A stretch of 64,000 nucleotides of DNA from Scalesia atractyloides (Eukaryota > Streptophyta > Magnoliopsida > Asterales > Asteraceae), in assembly GCA_947069175.1 (NCBI GenBank), contig CAMTDV010000017.1, forward strand, positions 50,415,137 to 50,479,136. Reading direction: 5' to 3'. The position numbers and the translations under genes were made by a program. The notes under the pieces are model-generated. The model was not told the origin of the DNA. It searched no databases and saw only the letters and a list, made by a program, of their open reading frames with translations. Shown one piece after another: positions 12,485-23,585 of this stretch (position 1 is the stretch's first letter; every line of letters starts with the position of its first letter).

Positions 12485-14472
12485 CTTTGATGGCTAAGAT
12501 TGTTGAAGAACCAGAACCGAAGAGTGTTGAAGCAGCATTGAATGAAGCAATCATAGAGAAATATATGCAGAAAGCTGAAGAAGAAATGATTAAGAGAGCA
12601 TGAGGAGTATTATTCCACCTAATTTAGAATCTAGTTTTGCAGGTTGCTTTGATGTTCCATCACAAGAGGAACCGCTGGAAGAAAAGAAAGCTGAGGTCGA
12701 GGAGATTATTGACGTAACAAAAGAAATGAATGTTGAGAACCTTTCAGAGATTGCTGACAAAGCGATGATCGCAAATCTAAGAGAGGTAGGCTCCAAGGTA
12801 GAAGTTAAGGTAATTGAGAAAGAGGTAATCAAACTGCAAATTGTGGAGGTTGAAAAACCTTGCACAAAGTGTACTAAAGCTTGAAAACAGTGTGCTGAGA
12901 AGTCATTAATCATAAGCAATCTAAACATGCACAATGAAAATTTCAAATTTGATTATTGCAAAATGAAAGAAGCTTATGATAAGATAAAACAAAACTTACA
13001 GCATTTGTGAGCAAGCAAACAGAGAACAAACTAAATCAATCAGAATGTTAAAGGGAACACTAATGGAAAAACAAGAAGCCATTAACATGTACGTTAATAA
13101 CATTGCTGAGCTAAAACATGAATTACAAGAGATAAAAATTGAAACTGAAAGGGTAAGACAGTTGTTGCTCAGTTATACAACACACGCTTATGTCATCAAT
13201 CATATTCTTCCAACGATTCCATCAGAAGAAAATGATGAAAAGATAAAAGATAAGAAATGTGCAGATTATAGAAATGTTCCACCTCCATTATGCGAAAGCT
13301 ACTGTCATAAGAAAGTAGAAAGAATGGAGAAGGCACTCAATGTAAAACTTTTATTTGAAACAAAAGATGAGTTGCCTGAGAACATTGATGTAATCTACGC
13401 AAATTCTAGTGATGACAGTGAAGCGCTTGTTAATAATGTAGTTAAGAAAGTGTTGGAAAGTGACAGACAATGGTAGCTTTGAAAGCGCCGATTCGAGTTT
13501 GAATAGTTCAGAAAATTCACAATCTGAAGATGAAGATAATATTTCTTTGGAGAATAGCCTAAGTGATGATCCTAACGTTGTACTATACAAGGTTAAGGAT
13601 TCTGATAGACTATACTTTGATTAAAGTTTCCCGATTCAAAATGTGAAAGAAGAATCGATTGACAAACTATTCAAACTTGTTGAAGTTGCATCAGAGGATC
13701 TTGATAAAAATGAGAAGAAATTTTATTCAAAATCCAAAAAAGTTTATAACAATTACTGAAGAAATGGTGGAGACTTTCCTGAGAACATGAGAGGGGGATG
13801 GGGTTTGAAATAAAAGAGAATGAAAAGAAGAAGTCACCAAGTCACAAATATAATAAGAAAAACATGAAATTTGTGTTTTGGACTAATACTGTTCGTGAAA
13901 ATGATTTAATTGGAAAACAAACAAATGATGAGTTCAAAAAGGAAGAAGAGCTTCGAGAACAAACTAAATCCACAAGTGGAGTGAAATCTACTAGTGAGAA
14001 ATTTGTTGATGATCGCACATGTTTCAAATGCAATGAAGTAGGTCACATTGCAAGAAAATGTCCGAAATCAAAGTTTGTTTATCGAAACAAGAAAGGTTCA
14101 GATGATGAAAAATCAAAGAAACCAGAGATTGCTCCAATTAAGATTTTGAAGAGAAACAATGAATCTAAATCTGAAGAGAAATCTAAAATTGAAAAGTTTT
14201 CTAACTTTGAGAAAGGAGAATCTTCAAAGCAAAATGATTTTAAAGATTCAAAGTTTCATGTTAAAAAGGCAAGAATGATATCACAATCCTGGATTCCGAG
14301 AAAGAATTCATCATCATCTGAAGTGGTGAAACCAACTGGATCAGTCAAAACCAAAGATTATAACCAAACAAAGACTGATCAGTGGGTTCCAAAGAAAGAA
14401 GTGAAAATTCCAACTTTTGATATCCCAAATCCACCCAAGACCAACAAGGCTTGGGTTTCCCTTTTTAAGTAA
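12485..14472 (+). pseudogene. Copia-2 lysine/glutamate-rich spacer and second zinc knuckle
   Basis: Continues gag-pol. Charged, coiled-coil-like segments occupy 12600-13476, including the conserved block YVINHILPT (about 13190). An acidic serine-rich piece follows (13400-13600). A second CCHC knuckle CFKCNEVGHIARKC is at 14020-14061, about 1.78 kb downstream of the first. The segment ends NPPKTNKAWVSLFK at 14469, just before protease. Copia-1 and Copia-3 share the charged spacer; Copia-1 also shows the remnant of the second knuckle. Stops near 12483, 12601, 12883 and 13476 break the frame. Confidence 0.75.
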
Positions 14473-14484
14473 TCACTTTTACAT

Positions 14485-15691
14485 GTGCATGGGCTTCCAA
14501 GGTCTATCTTATCAAAGTGGATTATGGACAGCAGAGCCTCTCGACACATGACAGGGATGCGAGCCTTATTATACGACATTAAAGCTATCAATAGAGGCTA
14601 CGTAGGATTTGCTGGAAATCAAGGTGGAAGGATCATTGTAGAAGGAAAATTATCGAATGGTGTGGTATCTTTTGATAAGGTCAACTACATTTGCAAATTG
14701 TATAACAATCTTCTGAGTATCTCCCAGATTTGTGACAAGAAGTTTACTACTCATTTCAACGACAAGGAATGCATGATTTTGAAGCTGGGTTTCAAGATTC
14801 CTAAAGAATGGATTCTTATGTGCGCCCCGCGAGAGAATGATTTGTATGTGCTTGATATGGGTATTGCTACAGCTACATCAAAGTCGGCATAGTGTTTTGT
14901 CACGAATGCCACAGAAAAAGAACCGATCTTATAGTATAGAAAGATGGGTCACATTCATTTACGAAAGATGAATTTTCTGGTTCATAATAACTTGGTGGAA
15001 GGAGTTAATCTGAAAAGCTTTCACATGAATGATAATTATTTAAGCTGCAAGAAAGGAATCAGATTAAAAGGTCTCATCTGAAAAAGCTTCTGAAATCCAT
15101 AAAGCTTCCACTAGAACGTCTTCATATGGATCTCTTTAGTTTGGTGAATGTCAAGAGTATTTCTGGAGATCTATATTGTCTAGTTGTTACAGACGATTAC
15201 TCGAGGTTTTCGTGGGTTTTCTTTCAGGAAAGAAAAGACGAGGCATTTCAGAATCTAATGATACTTTTCCGAAAGCTTGAAAATCTGTATCACCTACCAA
15301 TCAGAAGAATTCGAAGTGACAAAGTTATAGAATTCAAGAATAACCGCATGACCGAGTTTTGCAATGAGAAAGGAATTCTACATGAATTCAGTGTTCTTAT
15401 ACTCCACAACAAAAAGGAGTAGCTGAGAGGAAGAACCGTACGCTCATTGAAACAGCAAGAACCATGCTTGCTGATTCTAAACTTCCTGTTAGTTTCTGGA
15501 ATGAAGTTGTTGCATCAGCTTGTTATACGTTTAAACAGGGTCTTAATTTTTAAACTTACCAAGAAGACATGTTTCGAACTTCTAAACCAAAGGAAACCTA
15601 ATTTGGAGTATCGTTTGGATCTCCCTGCACAGTCATTGATCTAGATGGAAAATTCGGTGCAAAATCATTAGAGGGTTTCTTTGTTGGTTAT
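14485..15691 (+). pseudogene. Copia-2 protease and integrase
   Basis: Protease: WIMDSRASRHMTG (14518 onward) replaces the usual DSG(A/C)S, so the catalytic D-S/T-G triplet is D-S-R here. The LSISQICDKKF block follows at about 14713. GAG-pre-integrase (about 14935-15080) has lost one zinc cysteine (NYLSCKK instead of DCLSCKK) and has a stop at the WHR position. Integrase keeps D in HMDLF (15124) and D in RSDKVIEF, but a frameshift falls before the glutamate segment (about 15410). The rest of the integrase is readable in other frames to 15690. Confidence 0.83.
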
Positions 15692-18028
15692 GTGAGTCCA
15701 CTTAGACGAGTCTATCTTCCTAGCATGAAGCAAGTGATACTCGCTCAGCATGTTGATTGTCGTCGATATACAATGCCAACTCAAAAGGCAGGCGATGCTT
15801 GGTTGTTCAACTATGACGAATTATGGAAATCTTTTGCTTTACCAGAAGAGCCGACTGAGGAAGAAGTTGCTATTCTATATCATCTGCATCAGTCAGCTAA
15901 TTTAGAACATGTTTCAAGACCAACAGTGGTTAATCAACCATCTGTTGGAACATCTTCTTCTAGAGAAGCTCAAAGCAGTATTCCAAATGAACCAGTGACA
16001 TCAACATCTGAACCAGTGAATACCACAACACCAGTGAATGCTGCAGAACCAGTAAATACTACTGCAGAACCCATTCTTTCACAAGCGCATGATTCTGATT
16101 CTGATGAAGCTCCGACTTTTGATCAAGATGGAGAATCCAGTTCTGATGAGGAATATGAGCTTATAACTAGTATGTTTAATCAATCTGTTGGCCCGAGTAC
16201 ACGAAATGAAGCATCTTCTAACATTCTTGCTGTTGAATTAGTGGTTGATCTAAATGTTAACAATCTTGAGAGTACAGTTGATGTTTCTGATGAAGTGATG
16301 TCGAAATCTTATTCTTACCATCCATCTAACACTATAATTGGAGAATTAGAAGCTGGAGTCAGAACAAGAAGTCAGGTCAATAAAGCGCTAAGTTGTTTCT
16401 ACACCAAGGTGCCTCTGATTCAAGAATTTTGCTCCTACCGCTGTTTTATATCACAAATTAAGCCTAAGTCAGTTACTGAGGCACTGGGTGATGAAAATTG
16501 GGTACTCGCAATGCAAGAGAAGTTACTACAATTTGAGAAATTTGGTGTATGGAAGCTTGTTGACCTCCCGACGAATCAAAAGGTGATTGACACTAAATGG
16601 GTCTTCAAGTCCAAGCGTGATGATCGAGAAGTAATTATGAGAAACAAAGCTCGGCTTGTTGTCAAAGGATTTCATCAACAAGAAGGTATTGCTTACACGG
16701 AAGTGTATGCACCTGTTGCGAGATTAGAGTCTATCCGCATTTTCTTGGCGTTCGCGTCTTGGAAAGGATTTAAAGTGTACCAGCTTGATGTTAAATCGGC
16801 TTTTCTCTATGGTAAATTGAAAGAACAAGTGTATGTCGGCCAACCACCGAGGTTTATCGACCCACTAAACAAGAAGAAAACATTTCTCCTGGATAAAGCC
16901 TTGTATGGGTTGCATCAGGCCCAGAGAGCCTGGTACGAGACATTATCTCAGCACCTAGTCTGCAATGGTTTTATCAGAGGCACAGTGGACAGTACACTAT
17001 TCACGAGAGAAGTTGGAAATCATCTGCTGATCGTACAAATTTACGTGGATGACATCATATTTGGTTCAACAAACGATGATCTTTGCAAAGAATTCGAATC
17101 TATCATGAAGAAGAAGTTTGAAATGAGCTCGATGGGCGAGATGAAATTCTTTCTATGATTGCAGGTTGATCAATTCCCCGATGGTAGCTTTATCCACCAA
17201 ACCAAATACGTCCATGATATTCTGAAAAAGTTTGAGATGGATAGCACGAAGCCGTTATAACACCACTGGCACTCAACCATGGAATATGCGTCGATGAGCT
17301 TGGAACTAAAGTTGATGAGACTCTTTACAGGTCGTTGATAGGATCGTTGATGTATCTGATGGCATCGCGCCCGGATATCATGTATACTACCTACCTCTGC
17401 TCAAGATATCAGTCTTGTCCTAGAATATCTCATATACAGATCGTGAAGCGAATTTTCAGATACTTGAAGGGATGTCCAAGCACCGGCTTGTGGTACCCGA
17501 AGACAACTTCGATCTGACGGGATATGCTGATTCTAATTTTGGAGTAGACAAACTGAGTGCTAAATCCACTACAGCCGGTTGCCAATTTTTTAGAACACGT
17601 TTGGTAACATGGCAGTGCAAGAAACAAACCACAGTCGCCCTCTCGACCTGTGAGGCTACGTATATCTCAGCTTCCAGCTGTTGTTCACAACTTTTGTGGA
17701 TCCAACAGCAGATGAGAGACTATGGATTGCAATATCTTGACACACCCGCTGTATGTAGCTAAAAAGGCAGCAATCGACATTACAAAAAAACTTGTTCATC
17801 ACTCTCGAACTAAACATATTGAGATTCGTTACCACTTTATTCGTGATTATTATGAAAAAAATGGTACGAATCGAGAAAATCCACACCAATGAACAAAAAA
17901 CTGATTTTTATACCAAACCTTTTAGTCTAACACGGTTTAAATATTTAATGAGGCTTAACGGTATAAAAAATCTTTTGACAGGTGCAGAAGCAGAGGTTGA
18001 ATATGGATCGAACGACGACTTCTCGTGA
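15692..18028 (+). pseudogene. Copia-2 reverse transcriptase and RNase H
   Basis: The longest pol frame of the element runs 15692-17158. It begins with the integrase C-terminal tail, passes an acidic linker (about 15950-16300), then RT with RNKARLVVKGFHQQEG, YAPVARLESIR, QLDVKSAFLYG and catalytic YVDD (17042-17053). A TGA at 17156-17158 stands where related elements have FFLGLQ. RNase H (17335-17760) has GSLMYLMASRPDIMY, YADSNFG and ALSTCEA and is frameshifted near 17515 and 17760. C-terminal pol continues to about 18028. Confidence 0.9.
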
Positions 18029-19390
18029 TCCTCATTGGTTTGTTATCTTTTAGGATTAGATTTCTTTAAAACTAAAATAGAAAAATATGTTTTTGATTTT
18101 AAGGGGAGAAATGAAACGAGAAAATACAAAAACATATAAAAAACAAAAAATGTACAAAAAAATGAAAAAGACAAAAAGGATTTTGTGTCATAAAGGAAAT
18201 GATAGTACATCAGTGGACTATCACAGTATGCTAAAGAATTGTAAAGTTTAAAAGAATTAAACAAGTCTTAATGTGGATGTGTCGATAGGCTTTACACGTT
18301 CAGTAGATTGTTTCCGGGATATAAACTAAATTTTACAACTGCTTAGCTTGTGGATTAACATCTTTTGGATATATGGACTTAGTACTCCGAAATTTCATTT
18401 GTGAGATTGCCTGATTCTGAGATACGAGGTCTTTATAGATGATTGATATCTGGGGTATTATACAAGTTCTTCTGATTTTGCGTAAGAAATGTCCTAGAAC
18501 TTCTATAATGCTTTTGCTAAAAACCCCTAAACTGCAGCAAATTGAAATAATCGTAAGATCTAATCAATTGCAGACAAAAGATTCCTTAATGGAACAACAC
18601 CTTAAAGTCGAGCCTTCATCTCTCTGTCGATACAGTGGTATTAACCTGAGCTCTCAAGGTGTCGCACAACCCAGACACATATATCAATTACGCTATACTC
18701 ACCTGTAAGATGAATTCTAGGGAATCTTGATACGGGAATATATTCTGGGATGGGAACCATGGTTAAGTCAAGTTTCTTAAATCTACATAACATATCTTGG
18801 AACAATTGAGAAATGTGTAATGGACAAACATATCGACAATCTAGGTAAACATGTTTCAAACTTAAAGTCATTAAAAGGTCAACGGTACGTGTGATATGTC
18901 TCAAACAACTAATATGATCCTTAGACACGAATTCACAAAAATCTATCTGTAAATATGTTTGTACATACTTCATTTGATTATCTATTTAAACTCAAAAAGA
19001 TTTTCAATGTGTTTTAGCATAAAATTTCGTAAATACAAAAAGATTTTGTTTCTATCTTGTTTTTAACAGCCAATGATGGAAAGCGGATCTTCGGAGTTTA
19101 GAATGGTGCGAAATACCAGGAATCTTGATGACAATGGGCTAGGAGTTAATCTATAAAATCAGAATAAGTCAAACGATTAAAAGTTCATTAATCTGAAACT
19201 TTACAGTGATAAAATCAACAGTTTGTTCATAACGGGTCAAACCGAGGTCATTAACTTGGACTCGGCAGACAAATCGGTTAACCAAGATCATTAACTTGGA
19301 CTTGGTCAACTGAGTGGATTTTCTAAACTGATAAACTTGTGAAAATAAAAGGGTTAAAATAAAATTTTATAAAAGTTTGAAAATTTAGGG
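18029..19390 (+). other. Copia-2 conserved non-coding spacer after pol
   Basis: No gene seen. A purine tract tttaaggggagaaatg (about 18100-18115) resembles a PPT. Further blocks shared with Copia-1 (5061-6520) are gatagtacatcagtggacta (18201), ggatatatggactt (about 18367), ctgattctgagata (about 18411), gcctgagctctcaagg-like sequence (about 18645) and ggtcattaacttggactcgg (about 19245). The two ends of gatagt...actatc can pair as a small hairpin. Confidence 0.7.
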
Positions 19391-20060
19391 TGTTTGCAAG
19401 TTCGGCCGAAGTTAGGATTAGGTTGTTGGTTATTAAAGAACAACTTCGGTCGAAGTCACTTGATAAAAGTTGTTTCTGTTAAGATCAAGTTCGCCCGAAG
19501 TTCCCTAGGTTATAAATATAACCAACTTCGGACAAACTCATCATTTCAGTGTTTGAATTCTAGAGAGAAAGTCCGAGCGAACTTGAAATTGCATAGCATT
19601 ATCACGAAGGCTGTCGAAATTAACACTTGATCTAGGTTACTTGCACACCTATTTCAATGGTAAAGGTGAGATTTAGCGTTGAAATCTTTGAATTTGACGT
19701 GAATTTGATATGTCGGACCTCTTATTGTTAAAACGGTTAGATCTAGGGTGTTTAGAGAGAAATTCAACGGTGGGAATTCATAAACAACATGGATTAATCA
19801 CTTAGGAATCTTTGATTTGAACATAAAGATTGAAATTAGGGTTTGCATTTGAAAGTTGTTTGGAGAAGACGACAAGTTCGCCCGAACTTTGTTAAGTGTT
19901 TTCAAACAACTTCAGACGAAGTTGTAATATTATGTTTAAACATGTGATTGAGTCAAGTTCGAGCGAAGTTATACAGATTTGAAAAAATGTTGTTTTTAAT
20001 ACAAGTTCGAGCGAAGTTGTTGTGATATGTCAAAAATTTAATAAGTGTCTGGTAATTTTC
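19391..20060 (+). promoter_or_regulatory. Copia-2 internal promoter and leader of the second ORF
   Basis: Palindromes of the CAAGTTCGnnCGAACTTG type (either arm may be mirrored) start at 19397, 19441 and 19486. A TATA-like tataaatata follows at 19511-19520, then sites at 19523 and 19568. Four more lie close to the ORF at 19873, 19907, 19954 and 20002. The LTR shows the same order: palindromes, TATA, then more palindromes in the leader. A donor-like aggtgag (about 19664) and the acceptor-like catgtctcag (20060-20069) could bound a leader intron. Promoter function is inferred. Confidence 0.55.
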
Positions 20061-21916
20061 ATGTCTCAGGTTGTACAGCTCACGTATTCGAAGTTCCAAA
20101 ACACGTGTGTTTCTCTAGACAAGACATTATTTCCATCTCTGGAGCCATTTTCTGAAATACTAGAGTTCATGGGACGTATTCTGGTGAAAAAGGCTATTAC
20201 TGACAAGCATATTGTGTATCGCTCACATGTGAAATTTTTCTGGATATCAACGAAATTCGACGAAGCTAACAAAGTAATTACTTCTTTTGTTCGTGTTGGG
20301 AATGAAGATAAGGCGATTAAAGTAACGGAAGCTGATATCTGCAAAGTTCTGGAATTTAATGATAGTGTTGAAGATCCTACAGGTTTTGATGAACGAATGG
20401 TTAAAGGATGTTTCTACCGAATGGGATATCGCGGATACGTTAATGATCCTTCATTCAACAAAGTCGGGCTTGGTCTTCCATATAAATTCTTCCTGCATGC
20501 ACTAATTCGCGCTTTCAGTCACAGGAAAGCAGGTTTAGATTATTTGCAAGATTATATGATGTGCATGGCAACTGCGATGGTGCTGAACAAGAAGTTTAAT
20601 TATTCTAGAGTTGTATTCGAGCATATGTTAAAGAATATGGGCAAAGATAGATTTCTGTTGTATCCTCATTTTGTCCAGATGCTTATTGACGATTAGTTCA
20701 AGGATATTGTGAAAGATCAGAATGATGTGCTTTACTTGAGTCATATGGAAGAAAGTACTCTGAAGAAGCTTGCAACATATCAAAGACAAGAATCAGCTCC
20801 AATTGCCAAACTTGTATTCGCTACAATTGTAAAAGCTGATTGTATTTCACCACCAGAAGGTAAATGGAGAAATGATACAAGTGGGGACGAAAAAGCTGAA
20901 AAGGAATTGTTAAAAAATTTAAAAGAGAAGCGAAGTGCATGGTATGTGAAGAAAGTTCCTGAAAAACAAAAATGTAGAAGGGCTTCTAAGAAAGTTGAAA
21001 CGATGTTGAGAGATGAGCCTGATAGTGAACCAAAAAAGCTGAGAATGTTGTGGGTTCTAGTGCAGTAGTGAATGTAGAAAGTCAAGATGTTGAGATTGAA
21101 ACTGCTGGAGGAGATCGTGATGATGTTATTTCTGCTACCTCTGATAAAGACGGTGAATCATCTGAAGATTCTGCAGACATCCGTCAGAAAAAGTATGAAA
21201 AAGAGGTGGAAGAAGAGAGGTTAAAGAAGCGAGGTGAAGGATTGTATGAACCATCTTCGAAGACAGGCCGAGAAAGAAATCCAAACGGGTAAAATCAAAA
21301 GCCGATGTTGGAAAGAAAACAACGGGATCTCCAAGTACAAAAGGAAGAGTTTTACCTAAAAGGAGATATGTTAGTCAAAGAAAGAAAGCCACACCTCCAC
21401 AGGCATCACAAGTACAAGATAAACTACCACAAGCTTCTCAAGTTCATGAACCTCCAATAGTATCTGTATAAGTACCTCAGCAAACTCCACAAGAGCCTAC
21501 TTCTGCTACTCAACCAATCTCTCCACAACAACAAACAACACCAAAGGCTACTTCAAAGCAGCATACTCCTAAAAGTCAAACATCTGCTCAATGACAAGAA
21601 CGTTATTTTTCTAATGAATTTGGAGGTTTTCCAGTACCTCCACGAAATGTTGATACATAAATTTATTCTGATGAATTACTTGACATGTTTAATGAGTCAA
21701 AGGTTCAAGAGTTGGAAAGAAGGATTAAAGCTCTTGAAGTCCAAATCAAGAAGAATGAGACCGAAAAAGAAATAATGGAGAACTGAGTTAAATTTCTGGA
21801 TAACGATAGAGATTACATGAAAGTAGTGGTTGATAGTCTTGGTACAGATAACGACATGCTGAGGAAGTTGATTGCAGAGCTCGAAGCAGCGAAGGCACTA
21901 AACAACAAAGATTCAG
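20061..21916 (+). pseudogene. Copia-2 second ORF (extra ORF), first part
   Basis: Unknown function. Start is either ATG 20022 or ATG 20061. The 20061 start (MSQVVQLTYSKF) is preferred because the upstream frame overlaps palindrome leader. The globular N-terminal part runs to about 20690 and contains MVKGCFYRMGYRG and HALIRAFSHRKAG, which Copia-1 shares at equivalent places. After a TAG at 20695 come a basic/acidic region, a proline- and glutamine-rich tract (21390-21600) and coiled-coil-like heptads (21690-21900). Three stops interrupt the distal part. The frame is cut at about 21916 by an unrelated insertion. Related ORFs are common in Asteraceae copia elements; no enzyme motif is visible. 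Confidence 0.72.
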
Positions 21917-23585
21917 TATGTGGTGTGGGCTAAGCGTACTATATTTTTGTTGTCATTTAGTCTATTTTACGCATAGTGAAGTTTTAAATTTATAAACACC
22001 ATATTCTACTTAACACTAAACACACACTTGGGCAAGTGCACCCATCGTGAGCGTAGTATAGCGTTGGTAAGATACCGAGATCGTCCAAGGACACAAGAGC
22101 TTTTAATACCGGTTTATCGTCAACGTCTAATCAATCTAAGTTTTTGATAAAAATTTTTAAAACATAAAGATAAATAAAATAAAATGAAATACAAATAGAC
22201 AAGATAGAATCACTTGGATCCAACTTCTCTTTTATGTATCCTTTGATAGTTTTCGCACTTTCGGACTTTTTAAGAGATATCTTAGTTATAGTAGTAGGCC
22301 CCTCTTTTGAAGGTGACGTTACCCTCAACCCAGTGGTTTGAGTCAGCAGGGATACAATCCCAAAAGGTCAGAATATTGGAAGATAATTAAGTAAGTTATT
22401 AATGCAAAGAGTAGTATGCCCCTCTTTTGAAGGTGACGTTACCCTCGGCTAAGTGGTTTGGAGTCAGCAGGGATACAATCCCAAGTAGCCGGTTTAAAAT
22501 ATTAATAGTAGTTTACATATGAGGGGTTCAAGCCATTCATGCCCCCACCATCCAATACCCGTTGAGCATTGAAGGACGCCCTAAAAGGCTTGAACCAAGT
22601 CCTCGCAGGATCTATACACTGAACGAGACAAGAACTTTACCAAACCACCCTTCTAACCCACTTCCAAGTAGTTAACGTGCTTTATATAGACCGTACAGAC
22701 ACGAATGAGCAAATCAATGACATCATGAAGAAATGGTTAAGAAAATTCACTTTCAACATAAGAAACTAGTTATTAAAGTCATTAATACAAACCCAAATAA
22801 AAAGAGCCGAAAGATTAAAAACTAAAAGTAATACATAAAAGATTAGTCTTCACCAAGTGATGTAAGGAATTTAGCCAAGCATGGCCTTTGTTTGACAAGA
22901 ACCCTTACAATCTATCTTGATCCCGAGACTACTACACACTCTAAAGATGGAAGATGGATGATAGTGGTGGGTGTTGGTGTTGTAGTGGTGGTGGAGTGGT
23001 GGCAAAGTGAGAGAGAAGTGGTTTGCCAAAGGATGCTTTTGTGGGTAACCAAGCACCCCTATTTGTAGTCTGAACAGAAGCCCAGACACGGCCCGTGGCC
23101 AACATCCTTCTCTTTCTTCATTAATTGCATTTGTCCGCAGAGGGCATCACACGACCCGTGGCCTCTGGGCACGGCACCGTGGTCAACTGTTAGCTGTACT
23201 ATCCAGATTCTGCAAATCTTATAGTTGACCATGGCCCGTGTTACACTGTACATGGCCCGTGGTAGGCGTGGAAGCTTCTGAATGTTTTGTCTTGTAGTGC
23301 AAGGCTTGACCACGCCCTGTGCTCGGCGGACACAGCCCGTGCTCGTCTTTTGTGATCTGGTTTTTGTCTTTTGGGGTGTTGCTGAGGGGTCAGGCATGGC
23401 TTGTTATTCCTTCTTTCCGTATATATGTTGGTTTCAGCTGCTTATTTGCTTCTTTTGTTTGTTTGAGCTCTTTTTATCCTGAAAATACAAAAGGAACAAA
23501 AAGACGTGCTTTTCCCAACTTTAGTACTAAAAAAGGGTTAGTTTTATGCCTTATTTGATGTAATTTATACGTTGCATTTCGTGTA
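21917..23585. mobile_element. Unidentified 1.67-kb insertion inside the Copia-2 second ORF
   Basis: Coding similarity to Copia-1 stops near 21916 (LNNKDSV) and resumes near 23586 (MLQRVLANN); no such block exists at the same place in Copia-1 (about 9110). The inserted DNA is non-coding. It holds a two-copy direct repeat of about 118 bp period (cccctcttttgaaggtgacg at about 22299 and 22418). It also holds several cacggcccgtg-type palindromes (23085-23350). Ends and target duplication could not be fixed by eye. It may be a solo LTR or a non-autonomous element. Confidence 0.5.

Noticed and set aside
22871..23397. Minus-strand open frames within the 1.67-kb insertion
   Set aside because: Overlap palindrome repeats and have no recognisable domain; likely chance.
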